Assembly: GCA_035293945.1 (NCBI GenBank)
Contig: DATGLV010000011.1
Span: forward strand, 434,001 to 498,000
DNA from: VAZQ01 sp035293945
GTDB lineage: Bacteria > Pseudomonadota > Alphaproteobacteria > Rhizobiales > Xanthobacteraceae
Length of the DNA: 64,000 nt
Direction: 5' to 3'
Under the pieces are notes generated by a model. That model worked only from the letters and a program-made list of their open reading frames with translations. It searched no databases and was not told the origin of the DNA. The position numbers were made by a program, and so were the translations under genes. This document shows positions 1-7,783 of the stretch, piece by piece (position 1 is the first letter of the stretch; each line of letters opens with the position of its first letter).

Positions 1-261
1 CCGGTGATCAGCGACCGATGGCCGGGCATCGATAAGTTTCTTGCACCCGGCAAGGAGATTCTGCTTGGTGACACGACTGACGACGTGTTGCACGTGCTCG
101 CTGAGCTGCCTGAACGGTTGCGTCGCATGATCGCCGGCGCGGCCCGCAAGCGCATCCTGGAATCCCACACGGCGCACCACCGCGCGCTCGAGCTCGAACG
201 TTACTATCGCGAAGCCAACGGCGGAGCAGCGGCAACCGACGGCGTCGCTGCCATCGCCTGA
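1..261 (+). CDS. C-terminal fragment of a CgeB-like glycosyltransferase (cut by window start)
   Basis: The reading frame is open from the first base and ends at a TGA at 259-261. Only the last 86 or so residues are present, so no start can be given. The visible part begins with PVISDRWPG, followed by a charged helical tail containing ARKRILESHTAHHRALELE. That pattern is typical of the C-terminal lobe of CgeB/spore-maturation-type family 1 glycosyltransferases, where the ISD-W-PG stretch lies near the nucleotide-sugar site. It probably acts in the cytoplasm on a surface glycan or glycoconjugate. The two genes that follow are on the opposite strand and do not form an operon with it. Confidence 0.7.
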   Translation, partial: PVISDRWPGIDKFLAPGKEILLGDTTDDVLHVLAELPERLRRMIAGAARKRILESHTAHHRALELERYYREANGGAAATDGVAAIA

Positions 262-298
262 TCTCGGGCCAGCACGAGAGCACGGGACGCACGCGGAA

Positions 299-1327
299 TC
301 AGCGTCCGTATATGCGATCGATGGCCGCTGCCACGTCGACGACCGGCGCAATGGACGGATCATAACCTCCGCCTGCGGCGAGGCGAGCCGCCCAATCGGC
401 CGCAGCACGCCCGCCCCATTGATCGGGAGGTGTGGCGAGAACTTCGCAAGCGGTGCCGCGATAGCGCTCGGCTACGAAATCGTAGAATGAACCATCGACA
501 TTGCGCATAGCGACACCGCCCTCGGTACCATGGAAGGCGGCGGCGATCACCGCATCGCAGCCCGCGTGGAGTCGCCACGAGCAGGCAAGCCGCACGACCG
601 TATCTCCCGCGAGATCGAGCGTGGCGACCGCATAATCCTCGACCTGATCCGGCCTCGCTCCGAGACGTGATCCACCTGCAAACAGCTCTCCACCGACCCG
701 CTCGATCGGCGGAAAATCTAACGTCCAAAGCGCCAGATCGACCAAATGCACCCCCAAGTCCATGAGGCAGCCGCCGCCGGCGAGCGCTGGCATGTAGAAC
801 CAGGGCTTGTCGGGTCCGTAGGCGTTGTGAAAAACCAGATCTGCTGCATAGATCAGGCCGAGCTCGCCCGAACTGACGATCTCGTGGATGCGGCGCATGC
901 TTTCGGTGAACCGGTAGGAAAAATCGACGCTGACCAATCGGTCGGCGCGGCGCGCGGCCGCAAGCACGGCCTCCACCTCGGCTTTGGTCCGCCCTAGCGG
1001 CTTCTGGCAAAACACGGCGACGCCCTGATCGAGTGCGCGGATCGACTGCTCAGCGTGCAGCGCGCTCGGGGTAGCGATGACGATGCCGTCGAGGTCGATG
1101 CTCAACAGATCATCGAGCGTGTGCAGCAACGGCGCATTGGGAGCGAGACGGCGCGCTTCGGCCGCCATCTGATCTGAGGGGTCGACAATTGCGACGACAT
1201 CGCAGGTGTCCGCGCTGACGATCGCCTCCATGCGATGACGGCCAATCCAGCCCACACCCAGAAATCCAAGGCGTGGCCGCCGAAGCTGCGTCGGACGCAC
1301 GACGCCGGCCAGCTCGGTCATGCGCAT
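299..1327 (-). CDS. Gfo/Idh/MocA-family NAD(P)-dependent oxidoreductase
   Basis: This 342-residue protein has the two-domain layout of Gfo/Idh/MocA enzymes, which oxidise or reduce sugars, inositols and related alcohols. The N-terminal Rossmann motif GVGWIG lies at about residues 24-29. The usual EKP motif reads QKP at 108-110, so the Glu that normally begins it is Gln. The C-terminal substrate domain has the expected D190-x3-H194 pair (MDLGVH), which carries the catalytic His. The start overlaps the stop of the upstream dehydrogenase by 10 bases, so the two are translationally coupled. The pair probably interconverts a sugar or cyclitol. The substrate cannot be told from sequence. Confidence 0.85.
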   Translation of the reverse strand: MRMTELAGVVRPTQLRRPRLGFLGVGWIGRHRMEAIVSADTCDVVAIVDPSDQMAAEARRLAPNAPLLHTLDDLLSIDLDGIVIATPSALHAEQSIRALDQGVAVFCQKPLGRTKAEVEAVLAAARRADRLVSVDFSYRFTESMRRIHEIVSSGELGLIYAADLVFHNAYGPDKPWFYMPALAGGGCLMDLGVHLVDLALWTLDFPPIERVGGELFAGGSRLGARPDQVEDYAVATLDLAGDTVVRLACSWRLHAGCDAVIAAAFHGTEGGVAMRNVDGSFYDFVAERYRGTACEVLATPPDQWGGRAAADWAARLAAGGGYDPSIAPVVDVAAAIDRIYGR

Positions 1328-2274
1328 GCCACCAACGCTTTGAGGAATCCGTCCGGGCGGTCGCGCACGGCGTTGAGGGCCTCATCCAATCTGTCTAGCG
1401 GATAGAAGTGCGTGTAAAGCGGGCGTGGGTCGAGCCGACCCGATGCGACCGCATCGACGGCCTCACGGATTCCGCGAATGTAGGCTTCAGACTCGCGTTC
1501 GTGAGCGTTGATCACGTCGAGTCCCCGCCAGTTCCAAAGCCACATGTTAACCTGTCTGGCCCCATCCTGGTGATAACCCGCGATGATCAGTCGGCCGCGC
1601 ACGCAGGTTAGCTCCGCCGCGAGATCGAGCGGGGCTTGCTTGCCGACCGCCTCGATGACCCGCTCGCATAAGAACCCGCCCGTCAATTCCTTCACGCGCT
1701 CGATGGTACCGGCGTGATCATTCATGGGAATGATCTCGGCCGCTCCCATGCGGCGCGCCACATCGAGCGCGAACGGGCGACGCGACACCGCAATCACCCG
1801 GGCGCCGGCATCGGTCGCAAGTCGGGTCAGCACGGCGCCGAGGAACCCAATCCCCACGATCGCCACGTTCTGGCCGGGCGCGATGCGGCTGCGCCTAAAG
1901 ATGTTCATCGCGCAGCCGAGCGGCTCGCCCGGGAACGGCTGGCCATACAGCGCCGCCGGTATCTTCACGACCGCCTGCGCTTCAGCGATGTCATATTCGG
2001 CATAGCTTTTGTAGGAGAGCGCGGCGACCCTGTCGCCTACCTTCAGACCCTCAACTCCTGTCCCCAACGAGTCCACCACGCCCCAGCCTTCGTGCCCGAG
2101 AGCCCCAGGCTCGGTTGGAAATTTCATCCACTCCGGTCCAGACCAGGGCACGAGGTTCGAAGCGCACACGCCGCAGCCATCGAGGCGCACTCGGACTTGG
2201 CCGGCCGCAGGCTCGGGAATTGCAACCTCGTCAATGTAGAGCCGTCCGGGCCCGGTGAGGATCGCAGCCGCCAT
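1318..2274 (-). CDS. Zinc-dependent medium-chain alcohol dehydrogenase-like protein
   Basis: A 318-residue member of the medium-chain dehydrogenase/reductase family. It has the catalytic-zinc segment GCGVCASN (C34, C37), the GHE motif at 60-62 and a Rossmann segment VGIGFLG. The four-cysteine structural-zinc lobe is absent. An in-frame extension reaches back to 2409, but its first 45 residues are Arg-rich and unlike the family. An EcfG-type promoter at 2381-2406 lies over that extension, so the ATG at 2274 is preferred. It is first gene of an operon with the Gfo/Idh oxidoreductase (10-base overlap). Together they could carry out consecutive oxidations of a sugar alcohol. That pairing of roles is inference. 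Confidence 0.82.
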   Translation of the reverse strand: MAAAILTGPGRLYIDEVAIPEPAAGQVRVRLDGCGVCASNLVPWSGPEWMKFPTEPGALGHEGWGVVDSLGTGVEGLKVGDRVAALSYKSYAEYDIAEAQAVVKIPAALYGQPFPGEPLGCAMNIFRRSRIAPGQNVAIVGIGFLGAVLTRLATDAGARVIAVSRRPFALDVARRMGAAEIIPMNDHAGTIERVKELTGGFLCERVIEAVGKQAPLDLAAELTCVRGRLIIAGYHQDGARQVNMWLWNWRGLDVINAHERESEAYIRGIREAVDAVASGRLDPRPLYTHFYPLDRLDEALNAVRDRPDGFLKALVACA

Positions 2275-2380
2275 CGTCGGCCTGCGACGCGCACGCCGCC
2301 GATCTGTACGCTGATCCGTACTTAGCGCGTCAGCCTCCACTCTCACGAGACCCCCTTGCGGCACTGAGCTATGTATCGCG

Positions 2381-2406
2381 AACGTTCCAATATCTTGTCC
2401 GGTTCC
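2381..2406 (-). promoter_or_regulatory. EcfG-type general stress promoter for the dehydrogenase operon
   Basis: Read on the minus strand this is GGAAC, 17 bases, CGTT: an exact match to the alphaproteobacterial EcfG consensus. The expected transcription start is near 2374, about 100 bases before the ATG at 2274. Confidence 0.6.
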
Positions 2407-2564
2407 CATACACGCGGATCTCGAATCTGGGTCCCGCCGGCGCTTGCGTCACATTTCCGACAAGCGCCGCCGCGCCGATCAGCTTGCGCTCGGTAGCTCA
2501 GCTGATCCTGATCGCCGAAGCTTTGCTGTGGACGATCGCTCAGGTGTGAAGTTTCGCGGCAACC

Positions 2565-2589
2565 GGAACCGCCTCGATTTGCTGACGTT
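2565..2589 (+). promoter_or_regulatory. EcfG-type promoter for the Gly-rich exported protein
   Basis: GGAAC (2565-2569), a 16-base spacer, then CGTT (2586-2589). The predicted start of transcription is near 2596, giving a leader of about 50 bases before the ATG at 2646. It diverges from the promoter at 2381-2406. Confidence 0.65.
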
Positions 2590-2645
2590 AGCCCGCCGTA
2601 AGCGAGAAGCACGTAAATCAACAACAGAAAGCAGAGAGATCAACA

Positions 2646-3056
2646 ATGCGAAGCAAAGCTTGTGTTTCGATCATCAGTGCGCTTGCGCTGGCCGCGAGTG
2701 TCGTGGCCGCTTCGGCGCAAGGCGGCGGCGGAGGTGGCGGAGGTGGCGGTGGCGGAGCTGGCGGTGGCGGAGCCGGTGCGGCCGGCGGCGGAGCGGCGGG
2801 AGGCGGAGCCGGCCTCGGAACCGGAACGCCTGGAACCTCCGGCACGACCAATCCCTCGGCCCGATCGCCGGGCACGACCAGCGGGATGGCCCCCTCCACC
2901 AATCCCAACTCGACGACCAACCCGGGTTGCCGCTCCTCCAGTGGATCGGCTGGCCTGTCGGGCAACTCAACGTCATCAGCCAATCCGTCAAACCCGAATT
3001 CAAACCCATCCGCCCCTTCAACAAATCCTAACGCCTCGGCCAGCGGCGGCTGCTGA
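2646..3056 (+). CDS. Gly/Ser/Asn-rich small exported protein
   Basis: A 136-residue protein with a clear Sec signal peptide (positive start, hydrophobic core SIISALALAASVVAA, cleavage after ASA at about residue 24). The mature part starts with a poly-Gly run, continues through a Gly/Ala stretch to about residue 60, and becomes rich in Ser, Thr, Asn and Pro, ending in GGC. The composition suggests a disordered envelope or surface protein. No catalytic domain is visible. The reverse strand also reads as a long Pro-rich frame, but only this strand has a signal peptide and an upstream EcfG-type promoter. The function is unknown; stress induction is inferred from the promoter. Confidence 0.7.
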   Translation: MRSKACVSIISALALAASVVAASAQGGGGGGGGGGGGAGGGGAGAAGGGAAGGGAGLGTGTPGTSGTTNPSARSPGTTSGMAPSTNPNSTTNPGCRSSSGSAGLSGNSTSSANPSNPNSNPSAPSTNPNASASGGC

Positions 3057-3207
3057 CCTGTCATCGCGCATGGCCAGTTGAAATGGCAGTTGAAGCATGA
3101 CGATGAGCGCGGGCAACACGACGCCCGCACTCCTCGGGACGCAGAAAGCGAAAGGCCCGTTCGGGTTTGCTGTCAGTAACTGCTCGCAACGCCGGCGGGA
3201 TTAGCGT

Positions 3208-3247
3208 GAAGCATCTTCACCCGATTTGAAGCATCTTCACCCGATTT
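3208..3247. repeat. Perfect 20-base tandem duplication
   Basis: The unit GAAGCATCTTCACCCGATTT occurs at 3208-3227 and again directly at 3228-3247 with no mismatch. Confidence 0.95.
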
Positions 3248-3453
3248 CATGACGCGTTGACCCGACTGGGATTGCCATACGGGCTTCCGAAACCAATGTC
3301 GCCTTCCCATTTTGAAAATCTGCTGTGTAGATGCGGAACGCAGTTCGGTATCCGTATCGGCATCAGCATCGCCGGAAGCGAGCCGACCGCTCCAGAGCTT
3401 CCCGTCGCCGCCGCCCGATAGCCTGCTGCGTCGCCTCATCCTCCTACGACAGC

Positions 3454-3478
3454 GGAACGGAAACGGCTCAACTCCGTT
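3454..3478 (+). promoter_or_regulatory. EcfG-type promoter for topoisomerase IB
   Basis: GGAAC (3454-3458), 16 bases, CGTT (3475-3478). The expected transcript begins near 3485, only about 25 bases before the TTG at 3510. It lies inside the longer reading frame that begins at 3312, and so decides against that start. Confidence 0.65.
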
Positions 3479-3509
3479 GACGGCCTGGAACATTGAAGGA
3501 TTTCTTGCT

Positions 3510-4736
3510 TTGGAGAGCGATCTCGCCCGGATCCCGGTCAGGCACGAAGCCGAGCCGCGGGAGGTCGCGCACGCTGCTGGCCTGCGCTATGCCGGCGATG
3601 AGCATGCGGGCTTCAGCCGCAAGCGGGCTGGCGGGCGTTTTGTTTATCTCGATACCGATCGCAAGATTATACGCGATCCGGTGATCCTTGCGCGCATTCG
3701 CAGGATCGTAATTCCGCCAGCTTGGACGGATGTGTGGATCAGCCGCTTCAGTGACGGCCACGTCCAGGCAAGCGGTCGCGACGCTCGTGGACGCAAACAG
3801 TATAAATATCATCCGCTTTTTCGCGCGTTTCGCGAAAGCAACAAATACCAACACATGATGACATTCGCCGCGGCCCTGCCGCGGATTCGCGCCACCGTGG
3901 AAAAGCACATGCGCCTGCGCGGCCTGCCGCGCGAGAAGGTATTGGCAACCGTCATCCACCTGCTCGAAACAACCCTCATCCGGGTCGGCAACGTGGATTA
4001 TGCGAGGACGAATGGAAGCTTCGGGCTGACCACGCTCAAGAGCCGCCATGTGGCCGTGAATGGGGCGCAGCTCAAGTTCGATTTCGTCGGCAAAAGCGGA
4101 AAGCAATGGTCGGTGGCCGTAACCGACAGGCGGGCCGCCAAGCTAATCAAGGCCTGCCAGGATCTGCCCGGACAGGAGCTCTTACAGTATCTCGACGAGG
4201 CGGGTCGCCGCCGGAGCGTGACCTCCGGCGATGTCAACGACTACCTGCGCGAGATCGGCGGTCCCAACATCACGGCCAAGGATTTTCGCACCTTCGGCGG
4301 GACGGTGCTGGCGGCCTCAGCGTTGATCCGGATGGAGCCCTTCTCCAGCATCACACAGGCGAAGCGCAATATCCGGGCTGCGGTCGCATTGGTGGCTGCG
4401 GGACTGGGGAACACGCCGGCAATCTGCCGCAAGTGCTACATCCATCCAGAGCTTATCGATGGCTACCTCGACGGGACGCTGCGGCTCGACATTGAACGAC
4501 GAGCGAGACGCGAACCACACAAGCACCCGCGACTGACGGCCGAAGAGGCTGCGCTGCTCGCATTCTTACGAAAGCGGCTGAGGCGGGGCGGTGGAGCGCC
4601 GAGGCGGCTCAAGCAACCGACCGCACGCTCCCGGGCAAACGCTCCGCAGACGCTCAGCGGTCGCGATCGACACAGGCGCCCGAATTTGGCGCAGCACCAC
4701 GTGCAAATTCGCCGTCCGATCGCGGCTCTCCACTAG
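3510..4736 (+). CDS. Type IB DNA topoisomerase
   Basis: A 408-residue eukaryote-like topoisomerase IB. The enzyme relaxes supercoils through a 3'-phosphotyrosyl intermediate. The core includes the bacterial N-terminal segment YAGDEHAGFSRKRAG, the DNA-contacting GRDARGRKQYKYHPLFR, and the catalytic region ending in RKCYIHP, whose Tyr (about residue 310) is the nucleophile. The C-terminal tail after the catalytic domain is Arg-rich and probably binds DNA. I chose the TTG at 3510 because GAAGGA at 3495-3500 is a good ribosome site and an EcfG-type promoter ends at 3478. The longer ATG frame from 3312 would add 66 low-complexity residues. Many alphaproteobacteria carry this enzyme in addition to topoisomerase I. 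The promoter suggests stress control. Confidence 0.88.
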   Translation: MESDLARIPVRHEAEPREVAHAAGLRYAGDEHAGFSRKRAGGRFVYLDTDRKIIRDPVILARIRRIVIPPAWTDVWISRFSDGHVQASGRDARGRKQYKYHPLFRAFRESNKYQHMMTFAAALPRIRATVEKHMRLRGLPREKVLATVIHLLETTLIRVGNVDYARTNGSFGLTTLKSRHVAVNGAQLKFDFVGKSGKQWSVAVTDRRAAKLIKACQDLPGQELLQYLDEAGRRRSVTSGDVNDYLREIGGPNITAKDFRTFGGTVLAASALIRMEPFSSITQAKRNIRAAVALVAAGLGNTPAICRKCYIHPELIDGYLDGTLRLDIERRARREPHKHPRLTAEEAALLAFLRKRLRRGGGAPRRLKQPTARSRANAPQTLSGRDRHRRPNLAQHHVQIRRPIAALH

Positions 4737-4923
4737 TGCCCTGTTTGCGAAGTTCGTGATCCGTTGCGGCTGCTTTGATGAGAACTTCGGAGACGAAGAG
4801 AGCGCTGGCAAATCTATCATTCCACTGCCGCTTTTCGATTTGAAGCTTCTGAGCTTGCGGCATAGCGCGTCGAAGGCGCGCGTATACGTGCTGTCGTGTA
4901 GCAGGAATCTCAAGTCGGCGGCC

Positions 4924-5937
4924 CTAGCCTGCGGTCTCGCGCGCGGCACCACTCACCCCATCCATGCGTCGGAGCGACTCGCGGATTACCTCGGCCTCCC
5001 GTTGTGCTTCCCGGCATCGGTCGGCCCAATTCTCGGCGAGGAGCACGTGCCCGCGGCGGGACGCGTCGTTCCTCAGCTTGCGAGCCAAGGCTACCCGCTC
5101 GTCCAAGGCACGCAGAGCGCTCGCCAGCGCCCCGCGCAGGCTTTCGTCGAGCGCGACGCCCATCCCCTCGCCCGTATAGGTGTGGCCTACATGACAACGA
5201 TAGCGTCGCAGCTCACCTTCATCGATCTCCCACATCACGCCGCCACAGTCCGGGCAGGTCAAAACCGAGCGCCGCCCGAGCTTGTCCATTTCCTCCATCT
5301 CTCCCGCCCTGCCCTTGGCAAGTTCGACTTCGTATTTCAGCGTCGGCGGCAGCGGCTTCGGTGGTCCGGCCGGCAGCCGCACCAGGCGGTCGAGCAAGGC
5401 CGACATCCCCGCCAAGGGCACTACATGGTCGGGCCGGGCGCGCTCCGATGCAGCGCGTGGCATGTCGGAGAACGCGGCATCTTTCGGGTCTTGAACCACG
5501 GTGATGCCGCCCGACTGGCCCACGGCCCAGAGCCCGGCCGCTCCGTCGTCCAGCATACCGGTCAAGACTACACCGACAGAGCGCGGCCCACAGCATAGCG
5601 CAGCCGATCGCAGCATCGGATCAATCGCCGGACGCGCATTGTTCTCACGCGGCCCAACCCCCAACGAGACCCACTCGCCGTCGAGCAGAAGATGCTTGTT
5701 GGGCGGCGCGATGTAGATCCGGCTCTTCGTTATGACCTCGCCATCTTGCGCAAACGCCGCCCGAAGCGGGCCGGCGCGCGTCAGCAGCTCGCCGAGCTCT
5801 GAACGGGCGCGGTTCGACAGATGGATCGTCAGGAAAATGGAAGCGGGAAAATCGCTCGGAAAGTTCTTTACCAGACCTACCAGCGCCTCGATACCTCCTG
5901 CCGAGGCGCCGATGGCGAGAACGTCGCGATTGCCCAT
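4924..5937 (-). CDS. Stand-alone CheB-type protein-glutamate methylesterase with C-terminal zinc-ribbon extension
   Basis: A 337-residue protein. Residues 1-190 or so form a CheB methylesterase domain with the catalytic triad visible: S12 in GASAGG, H39 in TIHLSN and D131 in GMLDDG. The receiver domain that normally precedes the esterase in CheB is absent. The C-terminal third has a possible metal site, CPDCGG followed by RCHVGH, then a long charged helix. No cheR, cheA or cheW is nearby; the only chemoreceptor in the window is 29 kb away. The ATG at 5937 begins exactly at the family's MGNRDVLAIG; a longer in-frame extension upstream is crossed by an EcfG-type promoter. The substrate may be a receptor or another protein glutamate methyl ester or amide. 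Confidence 0.85.
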   Translation of the reverse strand: MGNRDVLAIGASAGGIEALVGLVKNFPSDFPASIFLTIHLSNRARSELGELLTRAGPLRAAFAQDGEVITKSRIYIAPPNKHLLLDGEWVSLGVGPRENNARPAIDPMLRSAALCCGPRSVGVVLTGMLDDGAAGLWAVGQSGGITVVQDPKDAAFSDMPRAASERARPDHVVPLAGMSALLDRLVRLPAGPPKPLPPTLKYEVELAKGRAGEMEEMDKLGRRSVLTCPDCGGVMWEIDEGELRRYRCHVGHTYTGEGMGVALDESLRGALASALRALDERVALARKLRNDASRRGHVLLAENWADRCREAQREAEVIRESLRRMDGVSGAARETAG

Positions 5938-5984
5938 GGCGAACGTCCTCGATCGGAGTTTCGGCTGCCGGATGTCGCCGACAC

Positions 5985-6009
5985 AACGATTCGACCACCG
6001 TCCGGTTCC
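5985..6009 (-). promoter_or_regulatory. EcfG-type promoter for the CheB-like gene
   Basis: On the minus strand GGAAC, 16 bases, CGTT. The predicted transcript starts near 5978, about 40 bases before the ATG at 5937. Confidence 0.65.
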
Positions 6010-6146
6010 GAGGATGCTATCCGGGCACGGCATCCGGTCCTCCCTGCCGCCAGAACGACCCGAGCTCGACGGGGAACCGTGCCCCCCCGGCCGGAGGCTT
6101 TCGGCCAAGATCGGCCAAATTTCGGTCAGTTGGGCAACTGTTTCGC

Positions 6147-6171
6147 GGAACGATGGCCGTCCTCTCACGTT
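6147..6171 (+). promoter_or_regulatory. EcfG-type promoter facing the DUF6894 gene
   Basis: GGAAC (6147-6151), 16 bases, CGTT (6168-6171). The nearest plus-strand gene starts at 6510, so the leader would be about 330 bases, unusually long. A small RNA or a missed very short gene could lie between them. Confidence 0.5.
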
Positions 6172-6509
6172 TGAATGGAAGGAAAGGGGCGAACCGGCGG
6201 TTGAGCGGCCTTTCCGGCAGGGTTTTGGCAACACTCTGATCGAAGCAGCAATCCCGAATGCGGAGGTGAGGCGCGAGTTTCGAACTGAGGGATTGGTGTG
6301 TGTGGTTGAGGTGGCCTTGCCCGCGAAACGCCGGGGGAAATCGGGCGCCGTCCAATGCCGTCCAATAAAGCATTCCCTGCAAAGGCTTCAGAATTCATGA
6401 GCGGTAACCCGCTGACGCGAATTCAAGGGACGTCCTGTGGACCAGAATCCGAGGCCCAGCGCTTGGACCTGAGTGGCGCGGGGATGGGTCACCGGAAGGA
6501 GCGCGCATA

Positions 6510-6929
6510 TTGCCGCACTACACTTTCGCGCTGAGAGATGGCGGTCGCGGGATCGAGGACGACGTCGGAGTCCGTCTCCCCGATCGTGAGCAGGCGATCG
6601 AATACGCCCAGGAGGTGGCGCAGGAATTGATGCGAGCGCGCGAGCCGGAGACTCGCACCTGGCGATTAGATGTTCATGAGAACTATAGTGAGGCGGTCTT
6701 CAAGATTCCGTTCGCGAGCATCGACCACACGCTCGACCATTTGCTGCCGGATTTACGACGCCTGGTAGTGGAGTTGGGAGAGCGCCGCCGATCACTAATG
6801 GAAGCGATTGAAGCGGTTCGCGCAACGGTAGCTGAGTCCCGCGCACTGATGGCAAGGCTGCGTGGGAAGCCTTATCTCGCCGCTTATCTCGGTGAACGAA
6901 CAATAAGAGAGACCAAACCCAAGGGATAA
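6510..6929 (+). CDS. DUF6894-like small protein with C-terminal helices
   Basis: A 139-residue protein starting at TTG, with GGAAGGAG about 8 bases upstream. The first 60 residues (PHYTFALRDGGRGIEDDVGVRLPD, then alternating helix and strand) resemble DUF6894, a small alpha-beta domain common in Bradyrhizobium. The second half (about 70-125) is a charged amphipathic helix pair. No catalytic residues are evident. It is followed 25 bases later by the Crp/Fnr-type regulator on the same strand and is probably co-transcribed with it. The function is unknown. Confidence 0.7.
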   Translation: MPHYTFALRDGGRGIEDDVGVRLPDREQAIEYAQEVAQELMRAREPETRTWRLDVHENYSEAVFKIPFASIDHTLDHLLPDLRRLVVELGERRRSLMEAIEAVRATVAESRALMARLRGKPYLAAYLGERTIRETKPKG

Positions 6930-6954
6930 CTTTTAGCAACGTTCGGGTGTCAAC

Positions 6955-7749
6955 ATGCTTATCCATTCAAATGACTTGCGCAGCCGCAACCTGTTTCTGA
7001 CGGCCTTGAGGGCCGCGGAATATGACCTTCTGGCGCCCCATCTGTTGTCGTGCGATCTGCGCGTCGGCAAGCGACTGCATCACGGCGGTGACGAGATCGA
7101 GGACGTGATCTTCCCAAATTCCGGCGTGGTGGTCTTGACGACGCCGTTACGGGAGGGTGGCGGCGCGGCGGTGCTGATGGTGGGCCGGGATGGGGTCATC
7201 GGCGGCCTCGCGGCCGCGGCATCCGCGCCTCCCACCTGCGATGCGGAGGTTCAAATCGGTGGCGAGGCCTCCCGCGTACCCGCTTCCATCTTTCGTCATG
7301 CTCTAAACGAGAGCCCGCATATGCGGCGGCTGGCGGCCAGGTTTGATCATTACATGTTGGCGCAGGCGCAACAGACCGCCCTCTGCAACGCGTCTCATCC
7401 GGTCGAGGGGCGCGTCTGCCGCTGGCTGCTCGAAATTCATGATCGCAGCGGCAGCAACAAGGTTCCGCTGACTCAGAATACGCTGGCGCAGATGCTGGGC
7501 GTTCGTCGGACCACTGTTACGCTCGTGGCCGGGCGCCTGGAGACCGCGGGTGTGCTCACTTGTCGGCGCGGCTTCATGCAGATTCAGAACCGCGAAAAGC
7601 TCGAGCAGCGGAGCTGCGAATGCTATGCGCAGCTCAAAGGCTATTTGGGAAAGCTCACCGAAATCGACCAAGAGGTGACCGCGCCGACTGCCGCCGGTAG
7701 CAGGCCGATCGAGACGAGGGCTGCCCGGGTAGAGACCGGATTAGCTTGA
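6955..7749 (+). CDS. Crp/Fnr-family transcriptional regulator
   Basis: A 264-residue regulator. Residues 15-140 form a cyclic-nucleotide-binding-like beta-barrel (VIFPNSGVVVLTT, LMVGRDGVIGG). Residues 165-215 form a winged helix with recognition helix LGVRRTTVTLVAGRLETAG. The FNR-type N-terminal cysteines that hold an iron-sulphur cluster are missing, as is the RxSR-like cAMP-contact motif, so the effector is unlikely to be oxygen through a cluster or cAMP. It belongs to the large group of Rhizobiales Crp-like regulators of unknown ligand. It lies just downstream of the DUF6894 gene and may control neighbouring stress genes. That is inference. Confidence 0.85.
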   Translation: MLIHSNDLRSRNLFLTALRAAEYDLLAPHLLSCDLRVGKRLHHGGDEIEDVIFPNSGVVVLTTPLREGGGAAVLMVGRDGVIGGLAAAASAPPTCDAEVQIGGEASRVPASIFRHALNESPHMRRLAARFDHYMLAQAQQTALCNASHPVEGRVCRWLLEIHDRSGSNKVPLTQNTLAQMLGVRRTTVTLVAGRLETAGVLTCRRGFMQIQNREKLEQRSCECYAQLKGYLGKLTEIDQEVTAPTAAGSRPIETRAARVETGLA

Positions 7750-7783
7750 CAGGCGGGAAAGCGCTACTGCCGCGCTCGATGCA

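Larger units (their letters stand above)
3057..3509. other. Intergenic stretch with a tandem repeat and a stress promoter
   Basis: This 450-base gap holds a perfect tandem duplication at 3208-3247 and an EcfG-type promoter at 3454-3478. An ATG at 3312 is in frame with topoisomerase IB, but the sequence between it and the promoter has no family similarity that I recognise and is probably not translated. Confidence 0.5.
5938..6509. other. Intergenic stretch with two divergent EcfG-type promoters
   Basis: About 570 bases separate the CheB-like gene from the DUF6894 gene. It contains a minus-strand promoter at 5985-6009 and a plus-strand promoter at 6147-6171. A short near-repeat (CCGTCCAAT twice) lies at 6348-6366. 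I could not support any gene inside it. Confidence 0.5.

Noticed and set aside
2618..3130. Long Pro-rich frame on the minus strand over the Gly-rich gene
   Set aside because: It is the complement of a GC-rich repeat, has no signal peptide or ribosome site, and the plus strand has both a signal peptide and an EcfG-type promoter.
3312..3509. ATG start for topoisomerase IB
   Set aside because: The extra 66 residues are low in complexity and an EcfG-type promoter and ribosome site lie within them.
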